A DNA stretch of 31,720 bases from 1-14-2-50-31-20 sp965370315 (GTDB lineage: Bacteria > Bacteroidota > Ignavibacteria > Ignavibacteriales > Melioribacteraceae). Under the pieces are notes generated by a model. It ran no database searches, was not told the DNA's origin, and was given only the letters and a program-made list of their open reading frames with translations. Of this stretch, positions 6,426-14,425 are shown piece after piece; the first letter of the stretch is position 1, and each line of letters opens with the position of its first letter. A program made the translations under genes and the position numbers. Location of the stretch: positions 1 to 31,720 of the forward strand of contig CBDUTO010000043.1 of assembly GCA_965370315.1 (NCBI GenBank), given 5' to 3'.

Positions 6426-8807
6426 TTAAAATTCTCTCCAATTTATTTTTTTTACTGAATCACCATCCGATTGAAGAATTATTGCACCTTCTAAATCAGT
6501 GCGATATAGAGTTACATTGTTATTTCGAAACCTATCCATAATTAGTTTTACTGGATGACCAAAGCTATTATTCAAACCTGCACTAACTAAACCAATTTTG
6601 GGAGTAACTGCATTAATAAATTGTTGAGATGAGCTTGACTTACTTCCGTGATGACCAACTTTTAAGATATCGGAATCAAGAAACACTCTGTAGTTATTCA
6701 TTAATACTCTCTCAGCTGGATACTCAGCATCACCAACAAATAGGAAGGAATTATTTCCGTGTACAATTTTGAATATGCCACTTTTGTTGTTTGCATCAAA
6801 TCTTTGGTAAAAACTATTTGTAGTATCATTCAAAATATAAAATGCTAAATCTCCAAACATCATTTTTGATTTTGAATAATAATTCAACTTTACATTGTTA
6901 TCATTAATCACTTTTTCTAATCGAACATCCTTCTTAAGTGTAGTATCAATAGTAGGTTTGTAAATTTCTTTAATCCATCCATTTTTAATTAATGATAGAA
7001 AGCCTTTATAATGGTCGCTATCAACGTGAGAGATAAATCCATAATCAATTTGCTTTATGGAGAGTCTTCTTAATAACGGAGCAATTACTCTCTCACCATT
7101 ATCAAATGAGAGCGAAGCGTTTCCAGCATCGATAAGAGCAGTTTGACCGTTTGGGAATTTTAATAATATTCCATCACCTTGTCCAATATCAATCATCACG
7201 ACTGAAAACTTTCCATCAGATAGAAGTTCTTTGTTATCTAATTGAAGAAAAAGAAATAGGTTAGCCCCAACAAGAAGAAATAGAATTGAGAAGGCATAAA
7301 TACTTGTAAATTTCTTAATTGAATAAATAGTAATTACCAAAAAGAGATAGAATATAAATCCATCAATGAAAGAAAAGTTTGGAATATAAAAGTATGAAAA
7401 TTGTTGAGTACCAGTAAAATCAACTATTGTAAGTAAAGCATCTGTAAATAACATATTTGCAGATGCAAAAAAGAGACTAAACAGAGTTGAGAAAGTAGAA
7501 ATAAATAGCGTTAGAACTCCAAGTCCTACAATAATTCCAATTATAGGAATTACAATCAAATTTGCAAAAAGAGAAATGATTGAAAGTTTATGAAAATAAA
7601 TTAGCGTAAACGGTAGCGTTCCAATTTGAGCAGAAAACGAGACAGCACTAAACATAAGCAAATAGCGATAAATCTTATTTTGAGTTGTAATTTTTTCGCT
7701 TAGAATAGGATAGACAATTAAAATTGACAATACTGCTGAGAATGATAGTTGAAATCCAGGGTTAAATATTTCTGCTGGATTTAGCAAAAGTAAAATAAGT
7801 GCTGCAATTGCAAGAGCATTAATAGAATTGTATTTTCTATTGGATAAATATATTAGCAACATTACTACTACCATTATAGTTGCTCGAAATACTGATGCAG
7901 GCAATCCAGTTAAAAACAAAAAAGCAATTAATCCAATAATTGTTAGAATAGTCCTTAAATAAATTGACATTCTGCTAGTTAGAAATATAAATATTAATAC
8001 AATAAAACCTACGTGAAGCCCAGAGACAGCAAGGACATGAATAACTCCAGAGTTAATAAAACTTTCTTTTGTTCTATAATCTATTTCACTTCTATCTGCA
8101 AGTAACAATCCCTTTAATAGTGCGGCTGTTCTACTATTATGCAATTTTTCTATTTTTGCCGCAACTGATTTTCGTGCTTCATAAATTGTATTTCTAAAAA
8201 TATTAAGTGAAGTATCAATTATTCCAAAATCCCTAGTTTTCTTAACATAAAGAATTCCGGCAATTTCTTTTGACTGCAAATATTTATAATAGTCAAATTC
8301 TCCAGGATTGCGTTCCCCTCTCCCTTTTCGCAGGGTACCTGATACTATTATTCTGTTTCCAATTTTTAATGTTTCATAAAGTTGAGTAGTTCCTTTTTTA
8401 CTAGTGAAGGAAATATTACATTGGAAATTATTCGTAATAATATTTGTTGAATCATTCACAAAAACAGAATCGGATTTAACAATAATTTTAAATTTATCTG
8501 AGTGAATTAATTTAATTTCTATTACTTCTCCGAAAATAATTGTGTTTGATATTTTCGTTTTTTCAAATGGATAAACAACTGGATTCGAATTACTTAATGA
8601 CAAATAGAAATTACCGGCAAACATAATTCCCATTAGCATTAAAGAGGTTAATAGTTTATTCTGTTTTATAAAATGTGAAGCAATTATTAATAAGACAAGT
8701 GTAGGAAATATCCAAAAACAAGATTGCAATGAAATATTAAAATATTGTGTGGAAAGTATTCCAACAGCAAATACGATTACATATTTTATAAGTGGATAAT
8801 CTTTCAT
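6426..8807 (-). CDS. comEC: ComEC/Rec2 family DNA-uptake channel protein
   Basis: ComEC forms the inner-membrane channel for single-stranded DNA in natural transformation. The 793-residue protein has all three parts. An N-terminal membrane/DUF4131 region includes the KGRGERNPGEFDYYKYL segment (near 161). The Competence domain follows, with LKGLLLADRSEI and VLAVSGLHVGF (about 228-268) and then many helices. A C-terminal metallo-beta-lactamase-like domain begins near 535 (VVMIDIGQGDG), with the metal motif HVDSDH (about 593) and KVGHHGSKSS (about 714). The metal motif is complete, so the nuclease-like domain may be active. Other competence genes are not in the window. The stop codon lies 11 bases before the yefM operator. 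Confidence 0.95.
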   Translation of the reverse strand: MKDYPLIKYVIVFAVGILSTQYFNISLQSCFWIFPTLVLLIIASHFIKQNKLLTSLMLMGIMFAGNFYLSLSNSNPVVYPFEKTKISNTIIFGEVIEIKLIHSDKFKIIVKSDSVFVNDSTNIITNNFQCNISFTSKKGTTQLYETLKIGNRIIVSGTLRKGRGERNPGEFDYYKYLQSKEIAGILYVKKTRDFGIIDTSLNIFRNTIYEARKSVAAKIEKLHNSRTAALLKGLLLADRSEIDYRTKESFINSGVIHVLAVSGLHVGFIVLIFIFLTSRMSIYLRTILTIIGLIAFLFLTGLPASVFRATIMVVVMLLIYLSNRKYNSINALAIAALILLLLNPAEIFNPGFQLSFSAVLSILIVYPILSEKITTQNKIYRYLLMFSAVSFSAQIGTLPFTLIYFHKLSIISLFANLIVIPIIGIIVGLGVLTLFISTFSTLFSLFFASANMLFTDALLTIVDFTGTQQFSYFYIPNFSFIDGFIFYLFLVITIYSIKKFTSIYAFSILFLLVGANLFLFLQLDNKELLSDGKFSVVMIDIGQGDGILLKFPNGQTALIDAGNASLSFDNGERVIAPLLRRLSIKQIDYGFISHVDSDHYKGFLSLIKNGWIKEIYKPTIDTTLKKDVRLEKVINDNNVKLNYYSKSKMMFGDLAFYILNDTTNSFYQRFDANNKSGIFKIVHGNNSFLFVGDAEYPAERVLMNNYRVFLDSDILKVGHHGSKSSSSQQFINAVTPKIGLVSAGLNNSFGHPVKLIMDRFRNNNVTLYRTDLEGAIILQSDGDSVKKINWREF

Positions 8808-8918
8808 CAGAATTCTATTCTATATTCTCAATTGATTTTATAAAGTTATAAGTTGCAAAGTCCCTTAAGTGATCTAGAATTTCAAATCAAAAAAAGTATT
8901 AAGCTGTTTCATTTTAAA

Positions 8919-8953
8919 TTTAGGCACTTACAAACTTTGAACTTTAGTCACTT
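8919..8953. repeat. Short direct repeat TTTAG(G/T)CACTT
   Basis: TTTAGGCACTT (8919-8929) and TTTAGTCACTT (8943-8953) differ at one base. A related inverted sequence, AAGTGATCTA, occurs at 8867-8876. All lie in the 152-base gap between the metalloenzyme gene and comEC. Function is unknown; this may be a degraded dispersed repeat. Confidence 0.4.
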
Positions 8954-8959
8954 TTCGTT

Positions 8960-9856
8960 TTATAAACTTAAAATTGCAGATTTAATATCACTCAAATCAT
9001 TAATTTTATTCTTTAATTCTAAAGCTCTATATCCAGCAGTAATTGAAAGGGTTGGATTATTAGTATGCCCTTTTACTCCAATGTTTTCAAGGTTTCCATG
9101 ATCTGAACAAATCATCAATGCAGTATCATCTGAAATATTTGAAATTATTTCATACAGAAATCGATCTAAATCATCTAGTAGTATTTCGAACTCATCTTTG
9201 TTTCTACCATGCCCAAGATGGTCTGTAAAGAAATATTCAAAAAGAGTGAAATCATTCTCACCGGTGATTTTTAGTAGTCTATTAGCTGCTTCCTCTGGAG
9301 TGATTACTGAAATATCATATTTCAGTTTTGTATTCCATCTTCGATTAGTTAAATCGGATGAAACTCCTCTACCGGCAATCATATCATCAACATCAAACAT
9401 TTTTACTTTGCTATACAAAGCCATAAGTGTAGTTACATTTAAGCGCTTTCTTCCAGAATTGATGTAGTCGAAAAATATTTTTGGAAAGGCATTTGCGAAA
9501 CTTACACTCAAATCTTTTTCAAGAAATGAATTAAATATATTCTCTTTTTCAATAATTGGCTTTAATGTTGAATATGGGAAAGGTCCAAAATGTTTTCCTA
9601 TAATTTCGGAAGCATTTACTCCACAGAATATTGATGTTTGTCCAGTGCCACTTTGTGGTAAACCGTCGACACCCATATTTGCATCAACAGGGAATAAGTA
9701 TTTATTGTTCTTTGAAAATACTTGATTCTCTAATGTAGGAGTTCCACCAAATATTTCTTCCAAAAACTTAAACCGCTTTTGAACAAAAGGATTTATTTTG
9801 GAATCTTCTTCACCAATTCCAACACCATCAAGAAATATTAAGAGTGTTTTCTTCAT
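8960..9856 (-). CDS. Alkaline-phosphatase-superfamily metalloenzyme (PGM/PPM-like)
   Basis: This 298-residue cytosolic protein has the two-metal site of the alkaline phosphatase/phosphoglycerate mutase/phosphopentomutase superfamily. It shows LDGVGIG (Asp10), the SGTGQTS loop (69-75) with Thr71 the likely phosphorylated nucleophile, TDHLGHG (Asp212, His216), SDHGN (Asp252-His253) and GHTNNP (His264). It is much shorter than cofactor-independent phosphoglycerate mutase (about 510) and phosphopentomutase (about 390), so its substrate is open: a phosphomutase, phosphatase or phosphodiesterase is possible. The start ATG lies three bases after the upstream membrane-protein gene's stop, indicating translational coupling. 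All predicted ligands are present. Confidence 0.8.
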   Translation of the reverse strand: MKKTLLIFLDGVGIGEEDSKINPFVQKRFKFLEEIFGGTPTLENQVFSKNNKYLFPVDANMGVDGLPQSGTGQTSIFCGVNASEIIGKHFGPFPYSTLKPIIEKENIFNSFLEKDLSVSFANAFPKIFFDYINSGRKRLNVTTLMALYSKVKMFDVDDMIAGRGVSSDLTNRRWNTKLKYDISVITPEEAANRLLKITGENDFTLFEYFFTDHLGHGRNKDEFEILLDDLDRFLYEIISNISDDTALMICSDHGNLENIGVKGHTNNPTLSITAGYRALELKNKINDLSDIKSAILSL

Positions 9857-9859
9857 TTA

Positions 9860-10561
9860 TCAAACTAAATATGGAGTAAAGAAGAAGAATCCTAAAAGAA
9901 TAAACACGTAGAAAAGAGTATAGGAAATTGCAAACTTTTTACTGTTCGATTGAATTTTAACAGAAATCCCAAATAATAGAAATGACCAGATAAAAGCTAA
10001 TACTTCCATAAAGCTAAAGGCATAAGCTGCTGCCTCTTTAATCAAAAATGGCGAAGGATTAGAGAATAACCAGTATTTCCCAAATATTGCAAACTCAATT
10101 GGTAAAATTATGAAAAGGAAAAGAATGAGTGGTATTTGTGAATAGACAAATAGTGCGATATTATCTTTGTGTCGAGTTGAAACAGAATTATTTTTTAAAA
10201 AAGATTTAATTATTAACGGAACTAGTAAGATTAGTGCAATAAAACAAATAAATCCAATTCCATAATTTAAACTCAAATAATTTTTATAATCAATTGGTTC
10301 AATAAACAGGGATTGTAAGAAAAAGGATGTGAATATTAATTTAAGAATTAGTAAAAATGCAAGAATCGTTAAGTAATTTTTGTGTTCTGCATAAATTACT
10401 TTTTTGAGAGCATTTGTTGGTGTTTCAATAAGATGCCAAATAGTGGTGAACAAATCAATATTCGGATATTTATCACGCAATAATGCGCCACAATTTTCAC
10501 AGTTAAAACTATAAAAATCGTTTTCTGAATTGCAATTTTCACATTTTATTTTATTTTTCAT
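9860..10561 (-). CDS. Zinc-ribbon, Yip1-like multi-pass membrane protein
   Basis: The 233-residue protein starts with a four-cysteine zinc ribbon (Cys7, Cys10, Cys21, Cys24; pattern CxxC-x10-CxxC). A Yip1-like region follows: an amphipathic TIWHLIETPTNALKKV segment (about 40-55) and then five hydrophobic helices. Bacterial Yip1-domain proteins are widespread inner-membrane proteins without an established function. The gene is tightly linked to the metalloenzyme gene downstream (three bases) and sits 43 bases after the DUF5683 gene. Structure can be described with some confidence; the biological role cannot. Confidence 0.7.
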   Translation of the reverse strand: MKNKIKCENCNSENDFYSFNCENCGALLRDKYPNIDLFTTIWHLIETPTNALKKVIYAEHKNYLTILAFLLILKLIFTSFFLQSLFIEPIDYKNYLSLNYGIGFICFIALILLVPLIIKSFLKNNSVSTRHKDNIALFVYSQIPLILFLFIILPIEFAIFGKYWLFSNPSPFLIKEAAAYAFSFMEVLAFIWSFLLFGISVKIQSNSKKFAISYTLFYVFILLGFFFFTPYLV

Positions 10562-10604
10562 ATTATTACTTATATAGAAATTGATTCAGTTGATTTTACT
10601 TACT

Positions 10605-11114
10605 CTAAAACCTAAATCTAATTCCCAATTCTGGTTGTTTAGTTACTGGATTTTCAGTCACATCAAAATCAAAAAGATGAGCATCAACATATGCATCAAC
10701 TAAATTAAGAAGATAGGATAATCCAAGAACTAAAGCATATTTATCTCTTTCTTCTCTATAGTCTTCTCTAATCTCTCTATACCACTCATTTGGATTTCCA
10801 TCATCCAAACTTTCAGAATACAAATCTCGGTATTCTTTGTATCCATTATTGTTCTCAACATAAAGGTAAGTAAACCAGCCAAGTACTCCCCAAACTACTG
10901 GTATTTTCCAATATGACTCATTGTAGTACTGTCCCCATCCTGGAATAATGGCACTTCTACCAACTGCACCCCAAGGCGATTTAGTCATTATAAACGCTGA
11001 ATCAGTTTGTTCATTTGTGCTTGTAGAATCCATTGTATCTTGTCCATTTACGGTGATACTTAAGAACAAGAAAAAAAACAATATTTTAAGACTATTTATT
11101 TTCAATACTTTCAA
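10605..11114 (-). CDS. DUF5683-family membrane protein next to parAB
   Basis: The 169-residue protein has a signal sequence (KILFFFLFLSITVNG, 10-24), a Ser/Thr-rich linker, and a conserved segment SPWGAVGRSAIIPGWGQYYN (46-65) followed by YWKIPVV and a hydrophobic helix. A charged stretch (YREEREDK-like, about 110-125) precedes LVDAYVDAHLFDFD near the C-terminus. This is the DUF5683 pattern, often encoded just after parB in Bacteroidota-type genomes; function is unknown. No suitable ATG exists: the start appears to be TTG at 11112-11114, inside the last 23 bases of parB, with a second TTG three codons later as an alternative. Confidence 0.75.
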   Translation of the reverse strand: MKVLKINSLKILFFFLFLSITVNGQDTMDSTSTNEQTDSAFIMTKSPWGAVGRSAIIPGWGQYYNESYWKIPVVWGVLGWFTYLYVENNNGYKEYRDLYSESLDDGNPNEWYREIREDYREERDKYALVLGLSYLLNLVDAYVDAHLFDFDVTENPVTKQPELGIRFRF

Positions 11115-12027
11115 AAAGCTCTAATAATCTTTCAAGTTCATCATCAGAATAGAAGTCAATTGTTATACTTCCAGCACCATCTTTTTTCTGTTTGCAAATT
11201 ACTTTTGTTCCAAATATTCCACGAATTGTACTCTCTATATTTGCGTTTGAAATATAATCTAGAGAATTTTTATCTGTTTTCCCCTTTTTAATCTGAGTTT
11301 TTGGTGCATCTTGCTTTACTAGTTTTTCAACATTTCTAACTGAAAGTTTTTCTTTAATAATTTTATCAAAGATAGCGAGTTGGGAGCTTTCATCAGGCAA
11401 GCTTAAAAGTGCTCTCGCGTGACCAGCAGAAATAGTTGCATGAATTAATGCTTGTTGAATTTTATTTGGAAGTTTCAATAAACGCATTGAGTTTGTAACT
11501 GTCGAACGTTCTTTCCCAACTTTGGTTGCAATCTCCTCTTGTGATAAGTCACATTCAATCATTAACTTTCTATAAGTAATAGCAATTTCTATGGGGTTAA
11601 GGTCTTCACGTTGAACATTTTCAATTAAAGAGAGAGCTAGCATTGCCTCTTTGGTATCCACTTTTATTACATATGCTGGAATTTCCTTTAATCCAATCTC
11701 TTTTGATGCGCGCAACCTTCTCTCACCAGAGACTAATTCAAAATGTTTATCAGCTCTTCGAACAGTGATTGGTTGAATTAGTCCATTTTCAAGAATAGAA
11801 TTTTTCAATTCATCCAATGCACCTGATTCAAAATTTGTACGTGGTTGATAAGGATTTGGGACAATACTACTTGTAGGTATTTTTGCTAATATATCAATAG
11901 ACTCTCCATCATCTTGCTTAATTTCAGCTTCATTAACAGTAATCTTTTCTGTTAAAACACCTTTTTCAAAATTTGGGTTGATTAATGCACCGAGTCCACG
12001 GCCTAAGCCAGTTTTTATTTTACTCAT
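11092..12027 (-). CDS. parB: Chromosome-partitioning protein ParB (CTP-dependent clamp)
   Basis: ParB binds parS sites, loads as a CTP-dependent sliding clamp and works with ParA to segregate origins. The 311-residue protein starts with the GLGRGLGALI motif (7-16) that stimulates ParA ATPase. It has NPYQPR (58-63), the CTP-binding GERRLRAS box (101-108) and ENVQRE (136-141). A helix-turn-helix lies around 161-183 (LSQEEIATKVGKERSTVTNS), then AGHARALL (201-208) and a C-terminal dimerisation domain. All diagnostic motifs are intact and length is typical. The ATG overlaps the end of parA by eight bases, so translation is coupled. I noticed no perfect parS in the window. Confidence 0.95.
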   Translation of the reverse strand: MSKIKTGLGRGLGALINPNFEKGVLTEKITVNEAEIKQDDGESIDILAKIPTSSIVPNPYQPRTNFESGALDELKNSILENGLIQPITVRRADKHFELVSGERRLRASKEIGLKEIPAYVIKVDTKEAMLALSLIENVQREDLNPIEIAITYRKLMIECDLSQEEIATKVGKERSTVTNSMRLLKLPNKIQQALIHATISAGHARALLSLPDESSQLAIFDKIIKEKLSVRNVEKLVKQDAPKTQIKKGKTDKNSLDYISNANIESTIRGIFGTKVICKQKKDGAGSITIDFYSDDELERLLELFESIENK

Positions 12028-12799
12028 CTATTTTCTTATCTTTTTCTTGTGTTCGCTCTATTAATTCAGAAGCCAACTCCATATAGTTTTTTGCACCAGT
12101 AGAGATTGAATCATATAACAATACTGGTTTTGCATGACTTGGAGCTTCTGATATTCTAACATTTCTATTTATTACAGCCTTAAATACCTTTTCACCAAAA
12201 TATTTTTGTACTTCATCTCTAACTTGTTGCGATAACCTTAATCGCTTATCAAACATTGTTAGAAGGACTCCTTCAATATATAAACTAGGATTTAGATTTT
12301 TTCTAACTAAGTTAATAGTATTTAACAACTGACCCAAACCCTCTAAAGCAAAGTACTCACTCTGAACTGGAATTAATACAGAATCTGATGCAGTTAATGC
12401 ATTTAGAGTTAGCAAGCCCAACGAAGGGGGGCAATCAACGAAGATATAATCATATTTCTCTTTTAATTTGGCTAAAGGTTCTCTTAATTGGAATTCCCTA
12501 TTATCTACAGAGACCAATTCTACTTCGGCACCTACTAAATCAATAGTTGAAGGAAGAATATCCAAAAAAGGCATATAAGTTGATTGGATTGCATTCTCAG
12601 CACTATCTAATCCTAAAAGAACGTCATAAATTGAAGGCTCATTTATTTCAACTCCAAGACCAGATGAAGAGTTCGCTTGAGGATCAATATCCACAAGAAG
12701 TGTCTTATATTCAGCAGCAGCAATAGATGCTGATAAATTAATAGCAGTTGAGGTTTTTCCTACACCGCCTTTTTGATTTGCAATTGCAATTATTGGCAT
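12020..12799 (-). CDS. parA: Chromosome-partitioning ATPase ParA (Soj)
   Basis: ParA is a deviant Walker A ATPase that binds nucleoid DNA as an ATP dimer and is released by ParB. The 259-residue form begins MPIIAIANQKGGVGKTSTAI, with the KGGVGKT nucleotide loop at residues 10-16, LLVDIDPQ (34-41) and FVDCPPSLGLL further on; it is a standard short chromosomal ParA without an N-terminal DNA-binding domain. I choose the ATG at 12797-12799, with AGG four bases upstream, because extension to the GTG at 12892 adds 31 residues unlike the family that are encoded by the hairpin-forming leader. ParB follows with an 8-base overlap. Confidence 0.93.
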   Translation of the reverse strand: MPIIAIANQKGGVGKTSTAINLSASIAAAEYKTLLVDIDPQANSSSGLGVEINEPSIYDVLLGLDSAENAIQSTYMPFLDILPSTIDLVGAEVELVSVDNREFQLREPLAKLKEKYDYIFVDCPPSLGLLTLNALTASDSVLIPVQSEYFALEGLGQLLNTINLVRKNLNPSLYIEGVLLTMFDKRLRLSQQVRDEVQKYFGEKVFKAVINRNVRISEAPSHAKPVLLYDSISTGAKNYMELASELIERTQEKDKKIDE

Positions 12800-12815
12800 A
12801 TTACCTATTAGTTTT

Positions 12816-12875
12816 AAGAAGCCCAACTTCTTGAATAACTGAAATAATATTACAAAAGGAGTTGGGCTCCTTTTG
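12816..12875 (-). promoter_or_regulatory. parA leader with two hairpins and complementary loops
   Basis: In the minus-strand RNA sense, hairpin I (12875-12853) is a 9-bp stem CAAAAGGAG/CTCCTTTTG with loop CCCAA. Hairpin II (12832-12816) is a 6-bp stem AAGAAG/CTTCTT with loop TTGGG. The two 5-base loops are exact complements. Equivalently, AGCCCAACT (12820-12828) and AGTTGGGCT (12860-12868) are a 9-bp inverted repeat, so long-range pairing competes with the local hairpins. Hairpin II ends nine bases before the AGG ribosome site. Hairpin I alone also resembles a bidirectional intrinsic terminator. A regulatory role is inferred. Confidence 0.55.
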
Positions 12876-12903
12876 CGATAAATAATTAGCACTCCTAATT
12901 ATC

Positions 12904-12976
12904 TGTCATTCCCACATGATTTTAGTGGGAATCTGCTTGTTTCTGAGATTCCCGATTAAAACTTTCGGGAATGACA
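12904..12976. repeat. REP-like element, family 2 (73 bp)
   Basis: The 73-bp element is bounded by TGTC and GACA. It holds two symmetrical hairpins, each with an 8-bp stem and 9-base loop: ATTCCCAC/GTGGGAAT (12908-12932) and ATTCCCGA/TCGGGAAT (12948-12972), separated by 15 bases. A same-length relative is at 19258-19330. It lies between the UPF0173 gene and parA. Confidence 0.85.
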
Positions 12977-12989
12977 ATTCAAAGTTTAT

Positions 12990-13667
12990 CTATAAATCTA
13001 TCTCCTGACCGTACTCTAAAACTATTGATTTCTTTCCTAAAGCTTCAACTTTTATTTTAAATTCATTTGGACTAGCTTCTATAACTGGAAAAGTATTGTA
13101 ATGCATTGGAATTGAAACATCTGCTTGCAAAAACTCTACAGCTTTTACCGCATCATCTACACCCATTGTAAAATTATCCCCAATTGGAAGTAGAGCAAAA
13201 TCAATACTATCAATTTCACCAATCAATTTCATATCTAAGAATATTCCAGTATCACCAGCATGGTAAAGTGTTTTACCATCCGCAGTTATTAAAACTCCAG
13301 CAGGTTCACCACCAAAATGATTATCAGGTGATAATGACCCATGATGAGCAATTGTAAATTTCACTCGACCAAAATCAAAATTATGTCCGCCACCTATATG
13401 CATATTGTGTGCCTTCAATCCATTGGAAGTTGAGTAATCAGCAAGTTCATTTACTGCAATAACTGTTGCATTATGCTTTTTGGCAATTTTTTGAGTATCA
13501 CCAAGATGATCTCCATGAGCGTGAGTTAAAATAATGTAATCAGCACGCACTTCATCTGACTTAACTGGTGAAGTAGGATTTCCATCCAAGAAAGGATCAA
13601 TTAAAATAACTGTTCCACTATCGGTAGTTACTTGAAACGCAGAATGAGAAAAATATCTAAGCTTCAT
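12990..13667 (-). CDS. UPF0173-family metallo-beta-lactamase-fold hydrolase
   Basis: The 225-residue cytosolic protein begins MKLRYFSHSAF, the characteristic UPF0173 start. It has the two-metal MBL motif THAHGDHLGD (His49, His51, Asp53, His54), HHGS (108-111), HAGDTG (136-141, metal-bridging Asp139) and the final metal ligand His189 in PMHYNTFP. This family (YtkL-like, related to UlaG lactonases) hydrolyses unknown substrates. All metal ligands are present and the length is normal. The ATG has AGGA eight bases upstream. Its stop lies just before a REP-like element that separates it from parA, so parA is probably expressed separately. Confidence 0.88.
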   Translation of the reverse strand: MKLRYFSHSAFQVTTDSGTVILIDPFLDGNPTSPVKSDEVRADYIILTHAHGDHLGDTQKIAKKHNATVIAVNELADYSTSNGLKAHNMHIGGGHNFDFGRVKFTIAHHGSLSPDNHFGGEPAGVLITADGKTLYHAGDTGIFLDMKLIGEIDSIDFALLPIGDNFTMGVDDAVKAVEFLQADVSIPMHYNTFPVIEASPNEFKIKVEALGKKSIVLEYGQEIDL

Positions 13668-13750
13668 TTTTGTTCCTATTTTTAATTACTAATTGATGAT
13701 TTCTATTCTTTTAATTTAATTATTTTTCAAATAAATATGTTGTAAATGTT

Positions 13751-14425
13751 TTAGTACTTTTTCAACAAAACTTTAATAAATCCAAATATTGCAGCCATTG
13801 GTTTCATCTTACTCTCATTATCATTATAAATTGTGGGTATATCAATAAATCCAATTCTAAAATTATTAGATGCTACCTTTATTAACATTTCCGTTTCTGC
13901 TTCAAATCCAGTTTCTATTGGGAGAATCTCTTTAATCACTTTTTTTTGAAATGCACGATATCCACTTTGGCTATCCTTTATCTTTATTCCTGTTTTTTTT
14001 GATAAAAGCCAACTTGTTAATTTGTTACTCATAATTCTTTGTAATGGCATTCCCTTTAAAGTATGAAGTCTATTACCAACAACCACATCATGTGTTTGTA
14101 GAGAAGCAACAAATTCTGGAATCAACTCTGGAACGTGTTGCATATCTGCATCTAATGTAACAACAAAATCACAGTCTGAAGCAATTGCTTTTTGGAGACC
14201 AGCACGAAGTGAAAACCCTTTTCCAAAATTTTTAGAATTCGTAATTAACTCAACCTCAGATTTAGCATCAAGTAATTCATGGCTTCCATCTGTAGAACCA
14301 TCATCTACACAAATAATTTTTGAAACGTGTGGTGTTACTTTCTTAATCAATTCATCTAAATAATTTATTTCATTAAAAACTGGTATGACTGCGCAAATTT
14401 TATTTTGCTCTGTTGAAGAGTTCAA
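13751..14425 (-). CDS. GT2 glycosyltransferase, DPM1/dolichol-phosphate-mannose-synthase-like
   Basis: The 224-residue GT-A enzyme has the order of the DPM1-like group: VIPVFNE (13-19), VDDGSTD (40-46), the metal-binding DADMQH (92-97), and SQSGYRAF, the acceptor-side motif. It has no C-terminal membrane helices. It likely transfers a sugar from a nucleotide donor to polyprenyl phosphate or a related acceptor; donor and acceptor cannot be read. No suitable ATG exists. I choose TTG at 14423-14425 because AAAGGA lies four bases upstream; an earlier TTG at 14461 has a weaker site. Either way the gene overlaps the end of cdaA (26 bases for the chosen start). Confidence 0.8.
   Translation of the reverse strand: MNSSTEQNKICAVIPVFNEINYLDELIKKVTPHVSKIICVDDGSTDGSHELLDAKSEVELITNSKNFGKGFSLRAGLQKAIASDCDFVVTLDADMQHVPELIPEFVASLQTHDVVVGNRLHTLKGMPLQRIMSNKLTSWLLSKKTGIKIKDSQSGYRAFQKKVIKEILPIETGFEAETEMLIKVASNNFRIGFIDIPTIYNDNESKMKPMAAIFGFIKVLLKKY

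Noticed and set aside
12800..12892. N-terminal extension of ParA from a GTG start
   Set aside because: The added 31 residues do not resemble ParA, the family starts at the MPIIAIANQKGG segment, and this DNA is occupied by the two hairpins.
10605..13000. parS site near parAB
   Set aside because: I looked for the TGTTTCACGTGAAACA consensus or its CACGTG core here and elsewhere in the window and noticed none; sites may lie outside.
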